From Planctomycetaceae bacterium (GTDB lineage: Bacteria; Planctomycetota; Phycisphaerae; Phycisphaerales; SM1A02), in contig CANJIC010000014.1 in assembly GCA_947474205.1 (NCBI GenBank), forward strand, positions 1 through 16,843: DNA of 16,843 bases. Reading direction: 5' to 3'. A model generated the notes under the pieces. That model was not told the origin of the DNA and made no database searches. It was given only the letters and a program-made list of their open reading frames with translations. Positions 1 through 6,554 of the stretch are shown in pieces. The position numbers and the translations under genes were made by a program. The first letter of the stretch is position 1, and each line of letters starts with the position of its first letter.

Positions 1-583
1 GCACCACAAATTTGCCGATCTCCGCGCTGGCATGAATAATCACCTCGCCCGAAATGGCGACCAGTTTGTCGGGCTTGGCAAGTTCGCCACTTTGCTTCCA
101 CGCTTCGTGCGTGGCTTTGGCATCGGCGGCCATGCGCCGTTGAAATCCGTCGGCCTCCAACAAATCCCATGGCCTGCGCACAATGGAAAGATCAATGCGC
201 GGTGTGGTTTTTAATTTGGAATCAAAGCCGTGGCCATCAATGAAATGTTGCGCGGCCTTGCGCGACAAGTGCGCCGCCACAATATTTCCATCGGCGGAGT
301 CCGTCATGGCGTGGCCAACGGCCAGTGAATCCAAACTGCTTGGAACTTCCATCAAGCGGCCGGACAAGAACATAAAACTTTCTCCAGCGGCCAATTCATT
401 CACGGGCAAGCCGGTGCGCTGTTCAAGCAGCGCGGTCCACTCTTTGGGCGCGCACAACGCCGTCACCGCAAGGCGTTGATAATTGCAGCGCACGCCCGAG
501 CGCAACTCGGCGGCAATGCGCAGATCAAGCATGGGACCAAAGTTTCCGGCCGCGTCGTGAAATGCAATCCGTGGAGTTGCCAT
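1..583 (-). CDS. GlmU-family sugar nucleotidyltransferase/acyltransferase-like protein (N-terminal part)
   Basis: The frame opens with ATG at 583 and runs off the left edge, giving 194 residues. The N-terminus (IAFHDA, then PMLDLRIAAELRSG) matches the degenerate start of a GlmU-like family (NTP_transf_4 type), whose usual pattern is F-x-D, PLT-x-x-RP-x-x-ELR-x-G. Near residues 136-150 there is RRPWDLLEADGFQRRM, which fits the 'WDL-x-x-x-N' element of the same family. The last visible residues (VAISGEVIIHASAEIG) look like the first turn of a left-handed beta-helix, the acetyltransferase half. Known family members are thought to make or acylate nucleotide-sugars; the substrate cannot be read here. 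The classical GlmU motif LAAGxGTRM is absent, and the usual PLT-x-x-R is changed to PMLDLR, so catalytic activity is uncertain. The gene follows the PEP-CTERM protein gene by 48 bases on the same strand. Confidence 0.72.
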   Translation of the reverse strand, partial: MATPRIAFHDAAGNFGPMLDLRIAAELRSGVRCNYQRLAVTALCAPKEWTALLEQRTGLPVNELAAGESFMFLSGRLMEVPSSLDSLAVGHAMTDSADGNIVAAHLSRKAAQHFIDGHGFDSKLKTTPRIDLSIVRRPWDLLEADGFQRRMAADAKATHEAWKQSGELAKPDKLVAISGEVIIHASAEIGKFVV

Positions 584-631
584 GGCTCACAATGTAGCTT
601 TGTGCGGGCTACTTTGTGGTGGCGCCGCACT

Positions 632-1162
632 TCAATGGCGCCGTCGACGAGCGACCAACGCGCTTGCCATAAACACCACTGCTGCGCCAGGCGCGGGAAT
701 ATTTTGCGGCACGGTGGAAGAGCCAAACACCCACGCATCGCTTGCACCATTCACCAAGATGCGATCAGACGCGCCGAACATGGCTTGCTCCCATTGCGCG
801 GAATCCTTGGTCCATAAATGCCAATAATTTTCGTAAGGTTCAACATCGCCTTGACCGTAATTGGTGTCGGCGCCAATGGTCACGCCGGTTAAGAACACGC
901 CAAATGAATAGGTGTCGTACAGCATGGACATGTTCGGCAGCGCGGCGTCAATTGCCAGCATGGCGTCCCAACTAGTGTGCGCGCTTGCGCTCCATACATA
1001 ATTAATTAGGTAGCCGTTGCCATTTTCAAAATCAATTTGAATGCTGGCGCTCTTGTCGCCGGAGCCAACGGTGAATGTGTCAACGATGGCGGCGTGAACG
1101 GATGTGCAAACAACAACAGAGGCAATCGCGGCGACGCCGCGGGTGGCGAATGAAATAAACAT
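632..1162 (-). CDS. Small secreted protein with variant PEP-CTERM tail, under predicted cobalamin riboswitch
   Basis: A protein of 176 residues. I chose the ATG at 1162 because it starts a good signal peptide (MFISFATRG followed by a hydrophobic stretch, likely cleavage after SVHA). The open frame upstream runs through the predicted riboswitch. The mature part is rich in aromatic residues and glycine, with a segment around EPYENYWHLWTKD, then ASDRILVNGASDAWVFG. The C-terminus is PAPGAAVVFMASALVARRRRH: a Pro-rich motif, one hydrophobic segment and an Arg cluster, the architecture of PEP-CTERM sorting signals in its planctomycete form (no Glu in the motif). Such proteins are exported and processed at the cell surface. 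I do not recognise the central domain. The upstream B12-type RNA suggests expression responds to cobalamin and hints at a role in corrinoid or cobalt handling, but that is inference. Confidence 0.8.
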   Translation of the reverse strand: MFISFATRGVAAIASVVVCTSVHAAIVDTFTVGSGDKSASIQIDFENGNGYLINYVWSASAHTSWDAMLAIDAALPNMSMLYDTYSFGVFLTGVTIGADTNYGQGDVEPYENYWHLWTKDSAQWEQAMFGASDRILVNGASDAWVFGSSTVPQNIPAPGAAVVFMASALVARRRRH

Positions 1163-1181
1163 GGGAAACTTTCTCAAATGC

Positions 1182-1206
1182 GGATGACCTGTTTCGCGCA
1201 GGATCC
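1182..1206 (-). promoter_or_regulatory. Hairpin between riboswitch core and start codon (possible expression platform)
   Basis: On the minus strand GGAT-CCTG (1206-1199) pairs with CAGG (1191-1188) and ATCC (1185-1182), leaving a 7-base loop and a 2-base bulge. It ends about 20 bases before the ATG at 1162. Just after it, ATTTG (1179-1175) is complementary to CAAAT in a conserved loop of the riboswitch core (1309-1305) and overlaps the weak purine-rich ribosome site GAGAAAG. This would suit ligand control of translation, but the fold is read by eye only. Confidence 0.4.
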
Positions 1207-1224
1207 AAGGAGGGAACAAGCAGA

Positions 1225-1335
1225 GCCGCTTGAGTTGGTCGACCCGACTTACTCGCCTGCGAAACATTTTCGCAGGCTTGCTTACGGTGACGCGATCGTT
1301 GCGGATTTGCACCGCATTCCTCCAACTCAGTCGGC
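1225..1335 (-). promoter_or_regulatory. Cobalamin (B12) riboswitch aptamer
   Basis: Read on the minus strand, this stretch carries the conserved blocks of the cobalamin riboswitch family (Rfam RF00174) in order. They are GGAA (1320-1317); GCGG-TGCAAAT-CCGC (1315-1301), the 'GGUGCAAAUCC' element in a small stem-loop; CGCGTCACCGTAA (1294-1282), close to the consensus CCCGCCACUGUAA; a peripheral hairpin GCCTGCGAA/TTCGCAGGC (1277-1255); and AAGTCGGGTCGACC (1250-1237), the B12-box-like AGUCxGGxxxACC segment. The ends close on themselves: GAGTTGG (1328-1322) pairs with CCAACTC (1238-1232), and GCCG (1335-1332) with CGGC (1228-1225). At about 111 bases it is compact for the class, because the peripheral arm is a single hairpin. 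It lies in the leader of the PEP-CTERM protein gene, so the ligand-bound form would be expected to reduce its expression. Confidence 0.82.
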
Positions 1336-1336
1336 A

Positions 1337-1353
1337 TCAAAGAACTTCTTTGA
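1337..1353. repeat. 17-base dyad next to the riboswitch
   Basis: TCAAAGAACTTCTTTGA is a perfect inverted repeat of 8+8 bases around one central C. It sits between the candidate promoter and the riboswitch core, close to the expected transcription start. It could be a protein-binding operator or an extra stem at the 5' end of the RNA; nothing here decides between them. Confidence 0.45.
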
Positions 1354-1360
1354 CTTTCGC

Positions 1361-1388
1361 AGAGTAGCCCAAAATATCTGCGTGTCAA
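1361..1388 (-). promoter_or_regulatory. Candidate promoter of the riboswitch transcript
   Basis: On the minus strand a perfect -35 box TTGACA (1388-1383) is followed after 16 bases by TACTCT (1366-1361), a poor -10 match (3 of 6). It is correctly placed about 25-30 bases ahead of the riboswitch and downstream of mreD. A small GCGTG/CACGC stem (1398-1380) overlaps the -35 box and might act as a weak terminator for the mre genes. Confidence 0.4.
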
Positions 1389-1444
1389 ATTTCCACGCGT
1401 GTTTGTTGCGCGAACACGGCTCAAGTATTTCCACTGAAAAAGAT

Positions 1445-2038
1445 TTAAAATTTGCGCGGGCCCACGCCGGGAAATCCCCACCATGAATAGGTGCGATTCA
1501 GCGCCCATCCAATGGGTAAACCCACCACCGCGCTGGACAAGCACCAACCCATTCGCTTGCCAAGTTCCTGCAACGCGCTGCCAGAAAATGGAACCGAGCC
1601 ATCAAGCCATATTCCGCGCACGCTCCAAATAAATACCCAGATCAAGCTCACTGCCAACAATAAAACAAAAGTCATGGCCGCCACCGTCAACATGCTGCGA
1701 CGCAAGAGCAGCGACCTCATCACGGTCACGGTGCCGGATCCAAGCGCAAATCCCAAGGTGTTTGGCCCTGGCAAAAACAGCAGCGAGCCCATGACCAATT
1801 GAGGCGATGAAAGATCAACCAACAATCCCATGAGAAAACATCCCCACCATGCCGCGCGTCGAGATGCGTTTAACGAAACAAACGCCGCCAGTATGCCCGC
1901 CAAACTTGGAGACGCGCCTGCGATGGAAAACACCGGCATGAACGCGGCGTCAATGGGCAACACAAGAGCCACCGCTAAAATAAACATGCTCCATCTCACG
2001 GCGCCACCCGCGAGTTGATAGGTTCGGCCTGCAGCCAT
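1445..2038 (-). CDS. mreD: Rod shape-determining protein MreD
   Basis: A hydrophobic protein of 197 residues with about five or six membrane helices, including an N-terminal helix (WSMFILAVALVLPI), a central FLMGLLVDLSSP typical of MreD (GLLxDL followed by P), and a long helix around TFVLLLAVSLIWVFIW. MreD is an inner-membrane partner of MreC in the elongasome that directs lateral wall growth. The family is poorly conserved in sequence, so the call rests on topology, that motif and the position right after mreC. The ATG at 2038 is 22 bases past the mreC stop. A TTG at 2083 would overlap mreC by 23 bases, and the Met at residue 18 (start of the first helix) is also possible. The C-terminal tail (SWWGFPGVGPRKF) is polar and short. 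Confidence 0.85.
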   Translation of the reverse strand: MAAGRTYQLAGGAVRWSMFILAVALVLPIDAAFMPVFSIAGASPSLAGILAAFVSLNASRRAAWWGCFLMGLLVDLSSPQLVMGSLLFLPGPNTLGFALGSGTVTVMRSLLLRRSMLTVAAMTFVLLLAVSLIWVFIWSVRGIWLDGSVPFSGSALQELGKRMGWCLSSAVVGLPIGWALNRTYSWWGFPGVGPRKF

Positions 2039-2060
2039 TGCGCCGCCACATCTTGCGCGA

Positions 2061-2927
2061 TCATGGAACAGCTCCGGCGTCAATTTTCAAAGTCACTTGA
2101 CGCAATTGATCGGAGTCCACTTCGGCCTTCACCTCAACGCGCAATCGCATTGGATTCTTGTCGCTGCGGTGAATCCCAACAACTTTTCCCATGCGCATTC
2201 CTTGCGCGGCGGCTTTCCAAGTTGGGTCAGCCAGCCGCACAATATCGCCTTGGGAGATCTGATGGATCGCCTCAATTTCACCGACTAAATTACCGCTTGA
2301 GTCGTTGCGCAACTGAATCAAAATGGATTCGGCGGGTCCCGCTTCTGGCCGATCCGCAGGCGCAATGTAGGCGTTCACCCGTCCCGTGGATGGATCAGTC
2401 AACGGCGCCAACCAGCAGCGAACATCCGTTGGCTCCCCCACAACGCGTCCAACAAGAACGTCGCCACCCACCACGGCGGGGTCTCCGTTTTGCACGCCCT
2501 CGCGCTTGCCAGCATTCAGCGCCAACATTCTTTCGCCTGGTCCCTCACCACGCGCGGTCACGCTTGCCAAAAGCGGAGCGACTTCACGCCCGCCTCTATC
2601 CATTTTTTTTGCGCGCTCAATTTGCGTGAGCCGTTGTTCAAGTTCATCGGAGCGAATCCGCTCGGAGTGCCACAGCGCTCGAAATCGATCGCGCTCATCG
2701 CTGAGCAACTGCGAATCCAAATATTTCGACTCATCCCGCGGCGGCCTCAACCAATGCCGAAGCACCATCAAGGCGTGCGCTGGTGGCGTCAGTGGCAGCC
2801 ACAAAACTGCCGCAACATCGGTTGTCCATGGAGTCACCCGAGCGCTAGGCAAAAAAGAACATGCTGCCGTTAGGAAAAGGCACGCAAGATACAAGCGACT
2901 GGGTTGGTCAGGGCCTCGTGCCACCAT
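2061..2927 (-). CDS. mreC: Cell shape-determining protein MreC
   Basis: About 288 residues. There is one N-terminal membrane anchor (LYLACLFLTAACSFLP, residues ~12-27), a charged coiled-coil (~65-110), then the beta-rich periplasmic region with NAGKREGVQNG (138-148) and GGDVLVGRVVG, the signature of the MreC family. MreC is a periplasmic scaffold that links MreB/MreD to penicillin-binding proteins. The length is normal for the family (about 280-330). The ATG at 2927 is preferred; a TTG three codons upstream (2936) is also in frame, and neither has a clear ribosome site. It follows mreB after 57 bases and precedes mreD, the standard order. The beta-domain motif also occurs in the coiled-coil protein upstream of mreB. 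Confidence 0.93.
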   Translation of the reverse strand: MVARGPDQPSRLYLACLFLTAACSFLPSARVTPWTTDVAAVLWLPLTPPAHALMVLRHWLRPPRDESKYLDSQLLSDERDRFRALWHSERIRSDELEQRLTQIERAKKMDRGGREVAPLLASVTARGEGPGERMLALNAGKREGVQNGDPAVVGGDVLVGRVVGEPTDVRCWLAPLTDPSTGRVNAYIAPADRPEAGPAESILIQLRNDSSGNLVGEIEAIHQISQGDIVRLADPTWKAAAQGMRMGKVVGIHRSDKNPMRLRVEVKAEVDSDQLRQVTLKIDAGAVP

Positions 2928-2984
2928 GTGCGCCAAGAAATAATTTTAGATTCACGTTTCTATGAAAATTAAGATTCATGCGGA

Positions 2985-4037
2985 TCAATATTCGTCCGCA
3001 TCCGACTCAAGGGTGGACTTCCACGCCTCAAGACTCTCAAGATAAATCGCCGTGCCACGCGCCACGCAGGTCAACGGATCATCGGCGATTTTTACGGTGA
3101 GGCCAGTCGATTGATTCAGCACCACATCAATGCCGCGCAACAGTGCGCCACCACCAGCAAGCGTGAGTCCATTTTCCACTAAATCGGCTGACAATTCGGG
3201 ATCCGCGCGCTCCAACACTCGCCCAACGGCCAAGGAGATTGCCTTCACGGGCTCCGAAAGCGCCTCACGAATTTCGTCGGATGTCACCGAAACTTTCATG
3301 GGCAAACCATTGACCATGTTGCGGCCACGAACATCCATGTTGGATGGTGGACCAACAGCCGCGGCTGAACCAATTTCAATCTTGATGCGCTCCGCTGTCT
3401 GCTCGCCAATGTTGAGGCCGTATTTTTTCTTGATGTGGACAATGATGGCTTCGTCAAAGTCATCGCCCGCGACACGCACGCTTTCACACGCCGCGATATC
3501 GCCCAGACTCATGATTGCGATTTCAGTTGTGCCTCCGCCAATATCAACAATCATGCTGGCGGTGGGCTCGATAATGGGAAGACCCGCGCCTATGCCCGCG
3601 GCCATGGGCTCCTCAACTAGAAATACTTTTCGAGCGCCGGCGCGCTCGGCGCTGTCCAACACGGCGCGCTTCTCCACCGCTGTAATTCCACTTGGCACAG
3701 CGATCACAACGCGCGGACCAAAGATGCGTCCATGCCCATTCACCTTGCGAATAAAATACGCAAGCATGGCCTCGGTCATTTCAAAATCGGAGATCACTCC
3801 ATCTTTCAAGGGGCGAATTGCCTGGATGGAACCAGGAGTCTTGCCCAACATTTCCTTGGCCGCGAAACCCACAGCGGTGCCATCGTTCAACACCTTGTTG
3901 GTGCCCTTACGCACGGCCACAACGCTGGGCTCATTCAGCACAATGCCTTCGCCACGCAGGCACACCAGCGTGTTGCAAGTGCCGAGATCGATGCCCATAT
4001 CAACACTAAACCAACCTAATAAAGATTTCAGACCCAT
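2985..4037 (-). CDS. mreB: Rod shape-determining protein MreB (bacterial actin)
   Basis: 350 residues, the usual size. It shows the actin-family ATPase motifs in order: phosphate-1 loop DMGIDLGTCNTLV (~13-25), VVIAVPSGIT (~110-119), VEEPMAAGIGAG (~141-152), phosphate-2 loop IVDIGGGTTEIAI (~163-175) and the adenosine motif LTLAGGGALLRGI near residue 300. The N-terminal MGLKSLLGWF is amphipathic, as in MreB proteins that bind the inner membrane directly. MreB forms filaments that guide wall synthesis along the cell side. The ATG at 4037 has a GGAAC purine-rich site just upstream. Presence of MreB argues for Phycisphaerae or relatives rather than the budding planctomycetes, many of which lack it. 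The 87 bases upstream of the gene hold no obvious promoter. Confidence 0.97.
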   Translation of the reverse strand: MGLKSLLGWFSVDMGIDLGTCNTLVCLRGEGIVLNEPSVVAVRKGTNKVLNDGTAVGFAAKEMLGKTPGSIQAIRPLKDGVISDFEMTEAMLAYFIRKVNGHGRIFGPRVVIAVPSGITAVEKRAVLDSAERAGARKVFLVEEPMAAGIGAGLPIIEPTASMIVDIGGGTTEIAIMSLGDIAACESVRVAGDDFDEAIIVHIKKKYGLNIGEQTAERIKIEIGSAAAVGPPSNMDVRGRNMVNGLPMKVSVTSDEIREALSEPVKAISLAVGRVLERADPELSADLVENGLTLAGGGALLRGIDVVLNQSTGLTVKIADDPLTCVARGTAIYLESLEAWKSTLESDADEY

Positions 4038-4124
4038 CGGAGTTCCGTTCCGTTTCCTGTTTGCAATTTCATTGAAGATATTCCATTCACGCGCAACGGG
4101 TCTATGCCCCTGACAATTGTGCGA

Positions 4125-4310
4125 TCACTTGCCTTTGTATTCAACATATTCAAATGGCCCACCTTGATTTGATCCAGAGGTGAGCTCGATATTTTTCCAC
4201 GCAATCCAACCGCTTCCGATGAGAAGCAGAAGCACACTGACCGCAAGAAGAGCGGAATAAATGTTGAGCGTGGGTTTTCGTTGTGGGATGCTTGGATTAA
4301 ATTGGCTCAT
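4125..4310 (-). CDS. Small single-helix membrane protein of the mre cluster
   Basis: A protein of about 60 residues: a polar Pro-rich N-terminus (MSQFNPSIPQRKPTLN), one hydrophobic helix (SALLAVSVLLLLIGSGWIAW, residues ~19-38) and a short polar tail ending in EYVEYKGK. I do not recognise a family. I think it is real because it begins 18 bases after the stop of the coiled-coil gene, lies in the same direction, has a clean membrane-helix pattern and fills what would otherwise be a long gap before mreB. The basic N-terminal segment before the helix suggests the N-terminus is inside and the tail is periplasmic. A role as an elongasome accessory protein is only suggested by position. Confidence 0.65.
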   Translation of the reverse strand: MSQFNPSIPQRKPTLNIYSALLAVSVLLLLIGSGWIAWKNIELTSGSNQGGPFEYVEYKGK

Positions 4311-4328
4311 GTCAAACTCATTTCAGAA

Positions 4329-5255
4329 TTACTCGCCCTTGCGCGCGATGGCGCGCAAACCCGTGCGAACTTCGCCTTTACTTGCTTGCTCCAGTTCAAC
4401 AACTCCAACGGAACGATTCACATCCACGGTGGTAATGCGCAAATTGCCAACATATTTGCCGCCATCGGCGATGCTTAAAACCCATCCTGGTTGAACACCG
4501 TCGCGACTTCCGGCGTTAATTTCCGCCAACGTTGAATCGGCGCCTCGGCGCACGTTGATAATGGTGGCGCTCAGCGATCGATCGGCTGGAATTTTGACTT
4601 CGCCGTTTGCTCCACTTGTCGCGCCTGGTCTGGCTTGCGGCAAAGCACCCGCGTAGGTTCCATATTTCTTCAACTGGTCATTGGCGTTCTTAGCGTCGGC
4701 CGCGGTTTTATCGCGGTCATCGGCCGCCTGCTTCAATTGCTCTTGTGTCTGTCGCAACTGGGCCTTGACCACTTCGTTCTCGCTTGTGAGATTGGCGACC
4801 GTGTCGTCCAACTGAACATTCTCTCGATCGGCTTTGGTCAACATGTTTCTGAGTTTGACCACTTCCGCCGAGAATGTTGTCACAAGTTCGCTCTTAATTT
4901 TGTCGCTCTCGGCAAATATTTGAAGATTGCTTGCGAGTCGATCCAATTGCGCCTTGTTGCTTGCGACCATGCCATTGATCAACGCCGCGTCGGAAATCGC
5001 CGCGTCGCGTTCAATTTGCGCCTTTGCCAATTTGATTTCTAAATCTTTTGCGAGCTCTTGGCTGAGTCGGGTCGCCGTTTCACGCGATCGCTGCGCAACA
5101 TCGTTGTTGAAGGCGGCCAACTTGGAAACATTTTGCTCATCAGTCCAACGCTTCTTGAAAGTTTCCTCATTGGCGGTATTCAACATCACCAAAGGAACAA
5201 GAGCCACAGAAAGCAGAGAAGTTAAAACGACAAAGATCTTGGTAAGAATATGCAC
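4329..5255 (-). CDS. Membrane-anchored coiled-coil protein with MreC-like C-terminal domain
   Basis: 308 residues. The N-terminus is a signal anchor (IFVVLTSLLSVALVPLVML, ~7-25). Residues ~30-195 are a long charged heptad-rich coiled-coil (Glu/Lys/Gln/Ala). A Gly/Pro linker (201-218) leads to a compact domain at 227-308. That domain contains INAGSRDGVQPGWVL and GKYVGNLRI, which line up with NAGKREGVQNG and LVGRVVG of the MreC in this window; spacing to the preceding beta segment is also similar. The architecture (anchor, coiled-coil, beta-domain) is therefore that of MreC, but the protein is divergent and has only one such half-domain. The GTG start at 5255 is supported by GGAG eight bases upstream. 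It heads the mre cluster and is probably co-transcribed with mreB. The function is unknown; periplasmic scaffold is inference. Confidence 0.82.
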   Translation of the reverse strand: MHILTKIFVVLTSLLSVALVPLVMLNTANEETFKKRWTDEQNVSKLAAFNNDVAQRSRETATRLSQELAKDLEIKLAKAQIERDAAISDAALINGMVASNKAQLDRLASNLQIFAESDKIKSELVTTFSAEVVKLRNMLTKADRENVQLDDTVANLTSENEVVKAQLRQTQEQLKQAADDRDKTAADAKNANDQLKKYGTYAGALPQARPGATSGANGEVKIPADRSLSATIINVRRGADSTLAEINAGSRDGVQPGWVLSIADGGKYVGNLRITTVDVNRSVGVVELEQASKGEVRTGLRAIARKGE

Positions 5256-5263
5256 AGTCCAAA

Positions 5264-5267
5264 CTCC
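5264..5267 (-). promoter_or_regulatory. Ribosome binding site deciding a GTG start
   Basis: GGAG on the minus strand lies eight bases before the GTG at 5255. It is one of the few clear Shine-Dalgarno sequences in the window and fixes the start of the coiled-coil protein. Confidence 0.6.
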
Positions 5268-5321
5268 ATCAAAAGGAAATCAAACAGGTCTTCAAGCCTA
5301 CGACCCCACATGGCTATTCAG

Positions 5322-5352
5322 ATAGTAACCCGAATTTGGGTTGACATGTCAA
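5322..5352 (-). promoter_or_regulatory. Candidate promoter and palindrome at the head of the mre cluster
   Basis: TTGACATGTCAA (5341-5352) is a perfect 12-base palindrome overlapping the stop codon of the lnt frame. On the minus strand its TTGACA (5352-5347) could be a -35 box, with TACTAT (5327-5322, 4 of 6) as -10, but the 19-base spacer is long. The same interval forms a small AACCC/GGGTT hairpin (5327-5342) without a T run, so it could instead weakly mark the end of the lnt transcript. Confidence 0.3.
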
Positions 5353-6554
5353 TGTGGAATATCATTTTTTGCACGATTTGTTGGCTCCACAGTGGACTGT
5401 GGCAATTGCGATTCGATTGAAGTCGCCTGGTTGGAAAGGGTCATTTGCCTGCGCAAAATGCTTCCCGCGGCCGCCACTTGCACTTCAGGTTCACGATCGC
5501 GAAGCAGTCTAGAGAGAACGGATTCGGTGTCGGCGCCACCGACCACGCCTAAAAGTTTCGCCGCCAATGTTCGAACCCGAACATTTGGATCATGCGAGCA
5601 ACTGACTCCCAATCCCGCCAATCCAATTGGCGGAGACTGCATAATTTTGCATGCCGCAATCGCCGCGAACAGACGAATTTCTATCGGGCGGATATCGCCT
5701 CCATCGGCCTCGACCAACCGCTGCAACATGGGCAGCGATCCCTGATCATGAAGTCGACTGGCAATTTCGCATGCCAATTCAATGCACTCGCTTTGATCGG
5801 ATCTGAAAAAGAGGGCGGCGTGAATGGGTTCAATTTCAGATTGATCACCCAACTGAACCATGGCCTCGGCGATTTGTAAATTCACAATTCGAACCGCGGC
5901 GGGATTGGCGCGGCTCATAGGTTGACGCGTGGCTTCTTTAAGCATGATGAGCGCCGACTTGTTGCCAAGTTCTCCCAACACCATTGCCGTATTGCCTCGA
6001 AGTTCAGCGCTTTGCGACAAAATCATCTTGGCCAATGGCGAAGGATTTGTCTGGGTGCCGCAACGAGTCAGCGCAAGAATGGCGGCCGCTTGAACGCTTT
6101 CATTGGGATCCAATTTCAACGGCTCAATCAGCGGTCCCGCGCCCGGCATTCGCAGTTTGGCCACGCTCATTGCGCTCACAAATCGCACGCTTGGCTCGCG
6201 ATCGGCCAGACCGCGACGAACTCCGGGCTCGAAGATGGTCATGTCATATTGCATGGACTCAATGGCGTGGGCGCGCAGTGATTTATCGCTGTTGCGGGAA
6301 GCCTCATCTAGAACAAGGCGCGCGTTGCGCACCAAATCGCTGGAATTGGAAACCGGTATTTGCGCCTTGGCGCTGTTCTTGCGCGAAAGAGTTACGTCAT
6401 TGTCTGGCGTTGAACTTTGATCCCGACTGCTCCACGAAGGTAGTTTGCCTTGCTTGGTGTCGCTGCATGCCAGTAAAAAAACACAAGCGCACAAACTTAC
6501 CAGTGCGCCCGCGCCACTGCGTACTTTTGGTTTGGTGTTGGGCCAACAACACAT
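5349..6554 (-). other. HEAT-repeat lipoprotein module within the lnt frame (possible separate internal start)
   Basis: This is the downstream half of the lnt reading frame. From the internal ATG at 6554 it reads as an ideal lipoprotein: a basic N-region (MCCWPNTKPKVRSG), a hydrophobic stretch (AGALVSLCACVFLL), then LLAC with the lipobox Cys encoded at 6467-6465. A Ser-rich linker follows, and then about 270 residues of alpha-helical repeats of HEAT type (for example DREPSVRFVSAMSVAKL, DPNESVQAAAILAL, DPNVRVRTLAAKLLG, DREPEVQVAAAGSIL). AGG lies four bases before this ATG and could serve as a ribosome site. It may be translated independently, made as part of the fusion, or both. Another in-frame ATG is at 6575. 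The partner bound by the repeats is unknown. Confidence 0.65.

Noticed and set aside
602..630. GTGCGG/CCGCAC inverted repeat between the PEP-CTERM gene and the GlmU-like gene
   Set aside because: Six pairs around a 17-base loop with no T run on either strand; not convincing as a terminator.
1255..1277. Strong 9-10 bp hairpin considered as an mreD terminator
   Set aside because: No T run follows on either strand, and it fits better as the peripheral arm inside the riboswitch.
1163..1312. In-frame extension of the PEP-CTERM protein upstream of the ATG at 1162
   Set aside because: It would place coding sequence over the predicted riboswitch and put 50 residues ahead of a good signal peptide.
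3130..4113. Long open frame of 327 codons on the plus strand opposite mreB
   Set aside because: It is antisense to a clearly conserved MreB; its composition (Ser/Pro/Arg-rich) is typical of a shadow frame.
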